A stretch of 7,549 nucleotides of DNA, taken from NCBI GenBank assembly GCA_031550095.1, contig JAVBOX010000052.1, forward strand, positions 1 through 7,549, in the 5' to 3' direction. This stretch comes from Avichristensenella sp031550095 (GTDB lineage Bacteria; Bacillota; Clostridia; Christensenellales; Aristaeellaceae). Both the position numbers and the translations under genes were made by a program. Below the pieces are notes generated by a model. That model did no database searches, had not been told where the DNA came from, and saw only the letters and a list, made by a program, of their open reading frames with translations. This document shows, in pieces, positions 1-4,908 of this stretch. How positions within the stretch are numbered: position 1 is the first letter of the stretch; every line of letters starts with the position of its first letter.

Positions 1-56
1 AGATCCTCGCGGAGCAACCCACAGGCTTTTTCCCAGATTGCGACTACCTCGTTCAT
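1..56 (-). CDS. dnaA: Chromosomal replication initiator protein DnaA, N-terminal fragment (runs off the left edge)
   Basis: Only 18 full codons are inside the window (MNEVVAIWEKACGLLRED, then the first two bases of a CT- codon). The ATG at 56-54 has an excellent ribosome binding site, AAGGAGG at 70-64, seven bases upstream. The pattern of an early Trp followed by Glu-Lys and a short amphipathic helix ending in R/K-E-D/E matches the start of DnaA domain I in clostridia, the part that binds DnaB helicase and regulators. DnaA is the AAA+ initiator that binds 9-bp DnaA boxes and melts the origin. A sigma-A-like promoter lies about 100 bases upstream and a DnaA-box cluster lies 3 kb away, both of which support the call. 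No ATPase or DNA-binding domain is visible here, so the identification rests on a short N-terminus and could be wrong. Confidence 0.68.
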   Translation of the reverse strand, partial: MNEVVAIWEKACGLLRED

Positions 57-63
57 TGAAAAG

Positions 64-97
64 CCTCCTTAGGTTGCTCAGGGAGCAGCGTTGAGCA
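64..97 (-). promoter_or_regulatory. dnaA leader: ribosome binding site and small hairpin
   Basis: AAGGAGG at 70-64 is a near-perfect anti-Shine-Dalgarno match seven bases before the ATG at 56. Just upstream, TGCTCA (97-92) and TGAGCA (80-75) can form a six-pair stem with an 11-base loop that ends about four bases before the ribosome binding site. The binding site is certain. A regulatory role for the hairpin is only a possibility. Confidence 0.6.
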
Positions 98-158
98 GAA
101 AAATAATATCCGCAATATAACCACGTGCCAAGCGGGTTGAAATTGGGACAGCAGCATC

Positions 159-187
159 ACTATAGCAAAAAGCGCTCTGCATTTCAA
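159..187 (-). promoter_or_regulatory. Sigma-A-like promoter for dnaA
   Basis: On the minus strand TTGAAA (187-182) is followed by a 17-base spacer and TATAGT (164-159). This is five of six bases in each box at the ideal spacing. Transcription would start near 150 and give a leader of about 95 bases before the dnaA ATG at 56. No convincing DnaA box (TTATNCACA) overlaps it, so the DnaA autoregulation known from other bacteria is not evident here. Confidence 0.65.
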
Positions 188-229
188 GGGATGGGGCTAG
201 CTGTCAATAACCGCGAAAAACTGGATTCT

Positions 230-270
230 GGCAATTGTCAAGCACGAAATGTGGGGGGTAATTGACAAGC
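230..270. repeat. Imperfect direct repeat GGYAATTGWCAAGC x2 upstream of dnaA
   Basis: GGCAATTGTCAAGC at 230-243 and GGTAATTGACAAGC at 257-270 agree at 12 of 14 bases and start 27 bp apart. The core TTGWCAA is nearly self-complementary, so each copy can read as a TTGACA-type box on one strand. A related TGTCAATAA lies at 202-210. The pair sits 45-85 bp upstream of the -35 box of the dnaA promoter and could be an operator. No plausible -10 box lies at the right distance from these TTGACA sequences, so they are unlikely to be plain promoters. Confidence 0.5.
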
Positions 271-352
271 GTGCCACAATAGAATGAAAAAATTTGCGCG
301 AAAAACAAGAAACAGATGAAAAAATAAATAATGAAAAAAATATTTCCTTGCT

Positions 353-392
353 ACCCCTATGAAAGCATAAAAATGAAAGGCCGGTTAGGGGT
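353..392 (-). terminator. Possible terminator after pfkA
   Basis: Downstream of the pfkA stop on the minus strand, ACCCCTA (392-386) and TAGGGGT (359-353) form a perfect seven-pair stem with a long loop of about 26 bases. A run of seven T residues follows only after about ten more bases. The geometry is poor for an intrinsic terminator, but it is the best candidate between pfkA and dnaA. Confidence 0.3.
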
Positions 393-402
393 GTATTACG
401 CC

Positions 403-1683
403 CTAATAAAGGGAGTTAACCAAGGTGTACAGTTCATGGTTAAAGCTTTCACGGCGGCGCTCTTGGGCACGAAGCGCCTGGATGATGGGCATCGAAAAAA
501 CTTTCCCTTCCTTTACACCGATGACAAGGTTCTGGCGCCCTTCTAAAAGCAGCTTCACGGCATGATTGCCCGACTCAAAGGCAAAAGCGGCGTCATAGGC
601 GGAGGGCGACTCTCCCCTTTGCGTATAACCAAGTACAGTGGATCTGGTTTCCACATCTGCTCCGTCCGAATCCTTGCACATTCTCTTCAAAATGGAAGCC
701 AAGCGATGAGCGCTGATGGTCTCACCCGGGTAACAATGTTTGCCTCGCTCGCTTAAGAAGCCATAGACATCGAAAGGCGACATGGATTTGTAGGCGCCTT
801 CCGCCACGATAATGGTAACACGGGTATTGCCCATGTTGATGAGCTCCTGGAGCTTTTTGGCCACGTTCTCAATACTCCAAGGCACTTCTGGAACGATGAC
901 GATTTCCGCCCCGGTAGCGACGGCTGTCCGCAAAGCGATATCACCGCAATTGTTGCCCATCACTTCCACAACATGCGGGCGGTCATGGGAACGGGAGGTG
1001 GCGCGAATCTGCCGAACAGCCTGGACGCATACATTGACCGCTGTGTCATAGCCCAAGGTCATTTCGGTATACTCAAGGTCGTTGTCGATGGTGCCCGGAA
1101 TGCAGACACAGGGCATGCCCAACTCACACATGCGAAGTGCGCCATGGAAGCTGCCGTCGCCCCCGATGACGATAAGCCCTTCCACGCCAATTGCCACAAG
1201 GTTCAAAAGCGCCCGAAGGCGCACGGCAGGCTCATGAAAAGCGGCGCAGCGGGCGGTCCTCAAGTGCGTTCCAGGTCTGTCGGCAATGTCAAGGACGGTG
1301 TCGATATCCAGGCTGACAAAATCCTTCTGAAAGGCGGGGTATTTTTGCAGGAATCCCGCAAAGTCATCGGCAAGGCACAAACGGGTCCTGTATTTTTCCA
1401 GGAAAGGACGCACATCGGGCAAGGCGATTCCATATTCGCCTTGGACAGCCTTTTCAATGGAATCAAGGAGGCTGGACTCGCCAGGCGTGCCATCAAGCAT
1501 CTGACGGGCTTTGGAAAAGAAGACACCCAGAAGCGCATCATCCTTTCGGATAAGGCCATTGTAGCCGCGAATGACGCCGATTAGCGGCATGCCGTAGAAA
1601 GACGCCGAACGGGCGATTGAAACGACCGCAAAGTTCATTCCTGGTGCATCTCCGCCGCTGGTCAATACAGCAATCCTTTGCAT
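403..1683 (-). CDS. pfkA: ATP-dependent 6-phosphofructokinase with a large N-terminal-half insertion
   Basis: This enzyme of 426 residues would phosphorylate fructose 6-phosphate to fructose 1,6-bisphosphate in the cytoplasm, the committed step of glycolysis. The start at 1683 is set by GAAGGAG a few bases upstream; the frame is open further upstream, but that part is an out-of-frame reading of the preceding gene. Motifs in order: TSGGDAPGMN (8-17), PGTHLRTAR (137-145), GGDGS (174-178), PGTIDND (196-202, catalytic Asp pair), SRSHDR (230-235), VEVMG (239-243) and ETRSTVLGYTQRG (345-357). Gly in GGDGS and in PGTIDND is typical of ATP-using rather than PPi-using enzymes. Two features are odd. 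About 75-80 residues (roughly 48-124) are inserted compared with the 320-residue bacterial enzyme, with a smaller insertion near 310-340. Tyr353 stands where E. coli PfkA has the substrate-binding His249, and the usual Arg after VEVMG is Asn. It sits 16 bp downstream of the DUF2007-like gene, so the two are co-transcribed. Confidence 0.92.
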   Translation of the reverse strand: MQRIAVLTSGGDAPGMNFAVVSIARSASFYGMPLIGVIRGYNGLIRKDDALLGVFFSKARQMLDGTPGESSLLDSIEKAVQGEYGIALPDVRPFLEKYRTRLCLADDFAGFLQKYPAFQKDFVSLDIDTVLDIADRPGTHLRTARCAAFHEPAVRLRALLNLVAIGVEGLIVIGGDGSFHGALRMCELGMPCVCIPGTIDNDLEYTEMTLGYDTAVNVCVQAVRQIRATSRSHDRPHVVEVMGNNCGDIALRTAVATGAEIVIVPEVPWSIENVAKKLQELINMGNTRVTIIVAEGAYKSMSPFDVYGFLSERGKHCYPGETISAHRLASILKRMCKDSDGADVETRSTVLGYTQRGESPSAYDAAFAFESGNHAVKLLLEGRQNLVIGVKEGKVFSMPIIQALRAQERRRESFNHELYTLVNSLY

Positions 1684-1699
1684 GTCGAAAAAATCTCCT

Positions 1700-1900
1700 T
1701 CAGCATAAGCCGTGGTCCACAAGGATTTGCCGCGCTTCGGCGGCTTCCGACTGCAGAACCATAAGCTCGTAGTAATTCTCTTCATCGCGAACCGCGCGGT
1801 ATACCGGACTGATCCTGACCAAAAAGCCATCCTCGGCGAGCAGCTTCTGCAGCGCCTGGGCAAGCGCCAACGACTTGGCCATGTGAATGACGATCCACAT
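1700..1900 (-). CDS. Small DUF2007-like protein upstream of pfkA
   Basis: This protein of 66 residues begins MWIVIHMAKSLALAQALQ. The ATG at 1900 is chosen because GAGGAGG ends six bases upstream; an ATG five codons earlier lies at the edge of that binding site. The pattern is a short beta strand, a helix (SLALAQALQKLLAEDG), then strands with ISPVYRAV and YYELMVLQSEAAEA, ending in a helix. It resembles the small alpha/beta DUF2007-type proteins (putative signal transducers) that often precede accA or pfkA in clostridial genomes and are sometimes misannotated as glutamate decarboxylase. It has no membrane segment or visible catalytic motif. It is first in a two-gene unit with pfkA, behind a strong promoter, which suggests a link to central metabolism. 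Its function is unknown. Confidence 0.8.
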   Translation of the reverse strand: MWIVIHMAKSLALAQALQKLLAEDGFLVRISPVYRAVRDEENYYELMVLQSEAAEARQILVDHGLC

Positions 1901-1942
1901 GCAAATCCTCCTCATGGCTGCGTTTCAACGCCATCACGCAGG

Positions 1943-1972
1943 ATTATAGCATGGGAATGGGGAAGGGTTCAA
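1943..1972 (-). promoter_or_regulatory. Sigma-A promoter for the DUF2007-pfkA unit
   Basis: On the minus strand TTGAAC (1972-1967), an 18-base spacer and a perfect TATAAT (1948-1943) preceded by TG one base before make an extended -10 promoter. The start site would be near 1936, leaving a leader of about 35 bases before the ATG at 1900. The leader carries a small GCGT-TGAA-ACGC hairpin upstream of the GAGGAGG binding site. Confidence 0.75.
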
Positions 1973-1995
1973 GTGCAAACATTCGATATGTCATA

Positions 1996-2013
1996 ATTGA
2001 CAACGATGTCAAT
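1996..2013. repeat. Perfect inverted repeat ATTGACA-N4-TGTCAAT after cwlD
   Basis: ATTGACA (1996-2002) and TGTCAAT (2007-2013) form a seven-pair stem with a four-base loop, directly after the cwlD stop and about 25 bp upstream of the -35 box of the next promoter. On the plus strand seven T residues (2015-2021) follow, so it looks like a plus-strand terminator, but no plus-strand gene precedes it. On the minus strand the T run is missing. It could be a weak bidirectional terminator or an operator. The half-site resembles the TTGWCAA repeats upstream of dnaA. Confidence 0.45.
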
Positions 2014-2020
2014 CTTTTTT

Positions 2021-2770
2021 TCATTTACGATTTTCTCTTTCGGCGGCTTCCGGATGTTTTTCCTGGGCAAACCAAGCCATGATTCCATCTCCGATGGAAG
2101 CGGCGACTTTGTTGCAGTAAGCGTCTGTGCGCAGCAAAGCGTCCTCCGCCGGATTGGACAAAAACCCGCATTCCACAAGCGCGGAAGGGATTCCAAGGGA
2201 CAGGATATAAAAATCGCCGGGAAGGGCGGTTCTCGCCCTTTTAGGCGATAGGGACTCGACGAGATGGCTTTGCAAGACAGAGGCAAACTGGGTTCCGGCT
2301 GTACAATCCACCCTGTAAAAAACCTGTGGGCCGCTTTGCCGTTTGTCGCGGTACTCATTCATGTGAATGCTCACAAGAACTTCCGCGCCGCCAGTCAAAA
2401 TCAGGTTTGCGCGCCGCTCCATATCTTGCCGTTTCTTGCGCATTTTGGGGTTTGGATCACACAGCGCGTAATCGCCGTCCCGTGTCAGAATGACCGTTGC
2501 CCCCAGGGACTCAAGATAGTCTCGTAGGCGCAACGAAATATTCAGGTTATAGACCTTTTCCCATGTTCCACTTGGGGAACGGGCACCGCCGTCATATCCG
2601 CCATGACCGGCGTCCACGGCGATAATATGGCCTTTCAGTGTTTCCAACGGCGGAATGGACGCAGTCGCGGGCCAAAGGATATCCTCAAAAAGCAGGGTAA
2701 ACAAGAAGCCTAGCAATAGAATTGCGCAAAGGGAAAAGCGCACCACACGAGGAATTCTTTCCCGCACCAC
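2021..2770 (-). CDS. cwlD: Germination-specific N-acetylmuramoyl-L-alanine amidase CwlD
   Basis: This secreted or membrane-anchored zinc amidase of 249 residues belongs to the Amidase_3 family. An N-terminal hydrophobic segment at about 11-28 acts as an uncleaved anchor or signal. The catalytic and metal residues are in place: His56 in DAGHGG, Glu71 in the WEK motif, His136 in SIHMN and Glu200 in VECGFLSN. The length and the tail (ILSLGIPSALVECGFLSN, then DAYCNKVAASIGDGI) fit CwlD better than the larger vegetative amidases. In spore formers CwlD, with PdaA, makes muramic-delta-lactam in the cortex so that germination enzymes recognise it. Two adjacent GTG codons (2770 and 2767) can start translation. 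GGAGG at 2779-2775 lies four bases from the first and seven from the second, so 2767 may be the true start. It stands alone between the DnaA-box region and the DUF2007-pfkA promoter. Confidence 0.92.
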   Translation of the reverse strand: MVRERIPRVVRFSLCAILLLGFLFTLLFEDILWPATASIPPLETLKGHIIAVDAGHGGYDGGARSPSGTWEKVYNLNISLRLRDYLESLGATVILTRDGDYALCDPNPKMRKKRQDMERRANLILTGGAEVLVSIHMNEYRDKRQSGPQVFYRVDCTAGTQFASVLQSHLVESLSPKRARTALPGDFYILSLGIPSALVECGFLSNPAEDALLRTDAYCNKVAASIGDGIMAWFAQEKHPEAAERENRK

Positions 2771-3220
2771 ACCCCCTCCAGTCAGAGAAGAATATGCGCG
2801 TTTGAACTAAAACATGTGGAGAATGGGCAACGAAGGACTATAGTCTGATGACAAACAGAAAACGCATATAAGCTGGAAAATGTAGAACACAATCAAAAAC
2901 GTGCGCAAAATCGACAATAACCGTCATTCTCATTCAGTATGCGCCGAGTGAAAACATTGAGGCGAAGAATAACTATATTTCCACATAATCCACAGGGTTA
3001 TCCACAGAAAAGGTGCTTTGCACAGCTTGTTTTGCCAAGTTATCCACATAACTGTGGGTATTTCGGTGTGAATGAGAGGCGGTTATGCACAGGGAAAAGA
3101 AAAGGGCAAAAGCGAAAATCGACAAAAATAAACCGGACACGGGCACGGACTGCAGTCGGTTTCAGGGAAGTTCGGGAGTTGGCCGCACCAACAAAAAGAA
3201 GGGACCGGTTACAGCGTGAT
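2771..3220. other. Intergenic region between tsaD and cwlD with DnaA boxes
   Basis: This gap of 450 bp is long compared with the tightly packed genes on its right. The right half of its centre is a DnaA-box cluster (2977-3091). One further reverse-oriented box with a single mismatch lies at 2815-2823. A purine-rich, A-rich stretch follows the cluster at about 3091-3133. Other elements are a 10-bp palindrome GACTGCAGTC (3148-3157) and another, GACTATAGTC (2836-2845). I saw no clear intrinsic terminator for tsaD, no convincing cwlD promoter, and no reading frame on either strand with a good ribosome binding site. Confidence 0.7.
2977..3091 (+). other. DnaA-box cluster (possible oriC element or DnaA-titration site)
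   Basis: Two boxes match TTATCCACA exactly (2998-3006, 3040-3048) and a third, TTATGCACA (3083-3091), fits the TTATNCACA consensus. TAATCCACA (2986-2994) has one mismatch. ATTTCCACA (2977-2985), CTTTGCACA (3016-3024) and, on the minus strand, ATACCCACA (3061-3053) have two. Nearly all point the same way, and successive starts are 9 to 30 bp apart. The box at 3040 and the reverse one at 3053 form an inverted pair with a four-base gap. Such density in about 115 bp is typical of origins or DnaA-titrating and regulatory clusters. A purine-rich AT stretch lies just right of it. No TAG-type DnaA-trio run was recognised. Confidence 0.8.
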
Positions 3221-4291
3221 TCATTTTTTGTTATAAGCCAAAGGTGCGTTGGGAATGGCATTCAATGTGAGGTCCGCCAGTTCCCCTTTCATAAGCCGAT
3301 AAAATGCCGCGCTGCCAATCATGGCCCCATTGTCAGTGCACAGGGAGACCGGAGGAAAATAGCAGGGTATACCCAAGAGCTCCGCGCCTGATTGAAGGTT
3401 GCGCCGCAGCAGCCGATTTGCGGACACACCGCCTGCGGCTGCGATGGCTTTCGCGTCAGTTTCACGGGCGGCATTCAAGGTTTTTTCCACAAGGGAATCC
3501 ACAACAGCCTTGCGAAAGGATGCGGCGATATCTGCGGTGGATGGATGAATGCCCGCGGCGGCCAGCGCCCGCGTTTTTTGCATCAGTGCGGTCTTTAGCC
3601 CACTAAAGCTGAAATCGAAGCGTCCTTCAAGTTTTGGTTTCGGAAAGACGATCTTGCTTGAATCACCGGCTTCCGCCACGGAGTCCAAAATAGGACCTCC
3701 CGGATAGGGAATGCCAAGCAGCCTCGCCGCTTTATCAAAGGCCTCGCCCGCCGCGTCATCCTGGGTCTGGCCGAGAAGCTCGTATTCCCCATACGCGAGA
3801 ACTTGCAGAATGTGAGAGTGACCGCCGGAGACAACCAAACAGATAAACGGTGGCTCAAGGGAAGGGTGGGCAATATAGTTTGCGCAAATATGGCCTTCAA
3901 TGTGCTGCACGGGAACCAAGGGCAAGCCCACCGCGTAGGCCAAAGCCTTGGCATAACCGACGCCGATTAAAAGAGCGCCCACAAGCCCGGGTCCGTAGGT
4001 TACAGCAATAGCGTCTATATCTGCCAATGTAAGATTGGCGGCCAAAAGGGCCCTCTCCACAACAGGGCCAATCGCCTCCGTATGCTGCCGGGACGCGATT
4101 TCTGGCACCACACCGCCGTATAGGGCATGGGTTTCCACCTGGGAAGCGACGATATTGGACAAAACAATCCGGCCGTTTTCCACAATGGCGGCGGCGGTTT
4201 CATCGCAGGATGTTTCGATTGCCAGGATACGGGCAGCGCGTTTTGTGCGCATACGCTCCATTTTTAAGGCGCAATTCTCCAAATAACTCAT
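3221..4291 (-). CDS. tsaD: tRNA N6-adenosine threonylcarbamoyltransferase TsaD
   Basis: This protein of 356 residues (formerly Gcp/YgjD) is the catalytic subunit that, with TsaB and TsaE, transfers the threonylcarbamoyl group from threonylcarbamoyl-AMP to A37 of ANN-decoding tRNAs. Visible motifs: ILAIETSCDETAAA near the N-terminus, YGGVVPEIASRQH, the metal-binding HIEGH (His130 and His134), SGGHSH (155-160), DDAAGEAFDKAARLLG, and CTDNGAMIG near the C-terminus. The ATG at 4291 overlaps the stop of the previous gene as ATGA, and AAGGA lies ten bases upstream, pointing to translational coupling. An ATG two codons earlier (4297) is too close to that binding site, and a TTG at 4327 is less likely. 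The N-terminus is about 15 residues longer than in B. subtilis. It is the last gene of the secA-prfB unit. tsaB, tsaE and rimI, often nearby in other genomes, are not in the window. Confidence 0.96.
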   Translation of the reverse strand: MSYLENCALKMERMRTKRAARILAIETSCDETAAAIVENGRIVLSNIVASQVETHALYGGVVPEIASRQHTEAIGPVVERALLAANLTLADIDAIAVTYGPGLVGALLIGVGYAKALAYAVGLPLVPVQHIEGHICANYIAHPSLEPPFICLVVSGGHSHILQVLAYGEYELLGQTQDDAAGEAFDKAARLLGIPYPGGPILDSVAEAGDSSKIVFPKPKLEGRFDFSFSGLKTALMQKTRALAAAGIHPSTADIAASFRKAVVDSLVEKTLNAARETDAKAIAAAGGVSANRLLRRNLQSGAELLGIPCYFPPVSLCTDNGAMIGSAAFYRLMKGELADLTLNAIPNAPLAYNKK

Positions 4292-4908
4292 GGGCATCTT
4301 TTCCTTATTTTCAGTCTGCTCAACCAAAGAGCGGAGGCCACAAAACTGATGAACAAAAGCGAGAAGTTCATTGATATTCTTTTTGCCGCGTGGATGAAGA
4401 AGTCAATGGGAAGCATTTGAATAAGCTGAGAATCCCGTGGGTCCAGCAGCCAGAGGTCGTTTGTAAAAACAATCTTGTGCATTGCGGTGAACCAACCGTT
4501 GAAATCCACCATGGCATAAATACCAAGGCCTAAGACACAAGTGGCTAAAAAGGCGGTTCCCAAGAGAAGGCCTTGCCCCAAGCGTTTCCGCCCCCCAAAG
4601 AAAAAAGCCAGTCCCCCCAAAGGCACTGAAAGGCCGACGCACCAGACGGCCATGCCCTTGCCTGCCTGAAACAGGGCGAGAACATCCACCATATGATCCT
4701 GTTCTCTTTGGGTGAAGGCGTTGGACAAGCCGCTCAACTTGCCGGATAGATAGCCTGCAAGCTCTGCCGCCATCTCGCGAAATAAAGGCGAGGAAAGGGG
4801 ATAGTTTCCTTCGTTGAAGGCAAAGGATGCGATGGAGAAATAAAGCAGCGCAATCGGAACCAAAAATCCGGCAATGGCGGCCAGGAGAAAAGAAAGCCTT
4901 GGCCGCAT
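4288..4908 (-). CDS. DUF1461 / TIGR01906 integral membrane protein, Lit-like lipoprotein transacylase
   Basis: This membrane protein of 206 residues has four predicted helices at about 8-28, 84-104, 112-133 and 181-197. A long extracytoplasmic loop lies between helices 1 and 2, and another between helices 3 and 4. The family signature is clear: DHMVDV (His72) in the first loop, then DFNGWFTAMHKIVFTNDLW (His144) and a LIQMLPIDFF segment in the second. Members studied in Enterococcus and Bacillus (Lit) move an acyl chain from the lipid-modified diacylglyceryl group to the N-terminal cysteine amine, giving lyso-form lipoproteins. The two conserved histidines on the outer face are present here. 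Function in this organism is inferred from the family. The ATG at 4908 overlaps the previous stop by one base (TAATG) and has GGGAGG seven bases upstream. Its stop overlaps tsaD. The frame is open further upstream but has no better start. Confidence 0.85.
   Translation of the reverse strand: MRPRLSFLLAAIAGFLVPIALLYFSIASFAFNEGNYPLSSPLFREMAAELAGYLSGKLSGLSNAFTQREQDHMVDVLALFQAGKGMAVWCVGLSVPLGGLAFFFGGRKRLGQGLLLGTAFLATCVLGLGIYAMVDFNGWFTAMHKIVFTNDLWLLDPRDSQLIQMLPIDFFIHAAKRISMNFSLLFISFVASALWLSRLKIRKRCP

Larger units (their letters stand above)
57..402. other. Intergenic region between pfkA and dnaA
   Basis: This 346-bp gap lies upstream of the putative dnaA. It holds the promoter at 159-187, the leader hairpin at 75-97, a 14-bp imperfect direct repeat at 230-270, a very A-rich stretch (about 284-342) and a possible pfkA terminator at 353-392. 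I searched both strands for TTATNCACA with up to one mismatch and saw none, which is unusual for the segment directly upstream of dnaA. The short plus-strand reading frame starting at 331 has no convincing ribosome binding site and runs antisense into pfkA, so it is not called. Confidence 0.6.

Noticed and set aside
331..546. Plus-strand reading frame of 71 codons starting MKKIFPCYPYES
   Set aside because: It has no convincing ribosome binding site, most of it is antisense to pfkA, and it lacks a recognisable domain.
973..1584. Long plus-strand frame (203 codons) opposite pfkA
   Set aside because: It is antisense to the well-supported pfkA and its translation resembles no known protein.
1683..1689. 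TGTCGAA, a Spo0A-box-like heptamer next to the pfkA start
   Set aside because: A single seven-base match inside the ribosome binding region of pfkA, without a second site or nearby promoter. It is expected by chance.
1684..1863. An extra 60-residue N-terminal extension of PfkA in the open frame
   Set aside because: This frame overlaps the DUF2007-like gene, the sequence has no family similarity, and the ribosome binding site clearly marks ATG 1683.
2790..2817. CATATTC with ACATG 16 bases upstream on the minus strand, resembling a SigG or SigE forespore/mother-cell promoter for cwlD
   Set aside because: It would fit the biology of cwlD, but both boxes deviate from consensus, the spacer is short, and the start site would almost touch the ribosome binding site.
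2836..2845. GACTATAGTC palindrome containing a TATAGT -10 box on the minus strand
   Set aside because: No acceptable -35 box at 16-18 bases, so not called as the cwlD promoter.
3148..3157. GACTGCAGTC palindrome downstream of tsaD as a terminator
   Set aside because: With no loop it cannot form a stable hairpin, and no U run follows at the right distance.
2939..3391. Plus-strand frame of 150 codons crossing the DnaA-box region and the tsaD end
   Set aside because: It has no ribosome binding site, overlaps tsaD antisense, and is Arg/Lys-rich with low complexity. The DnaA boxes explain the region better.
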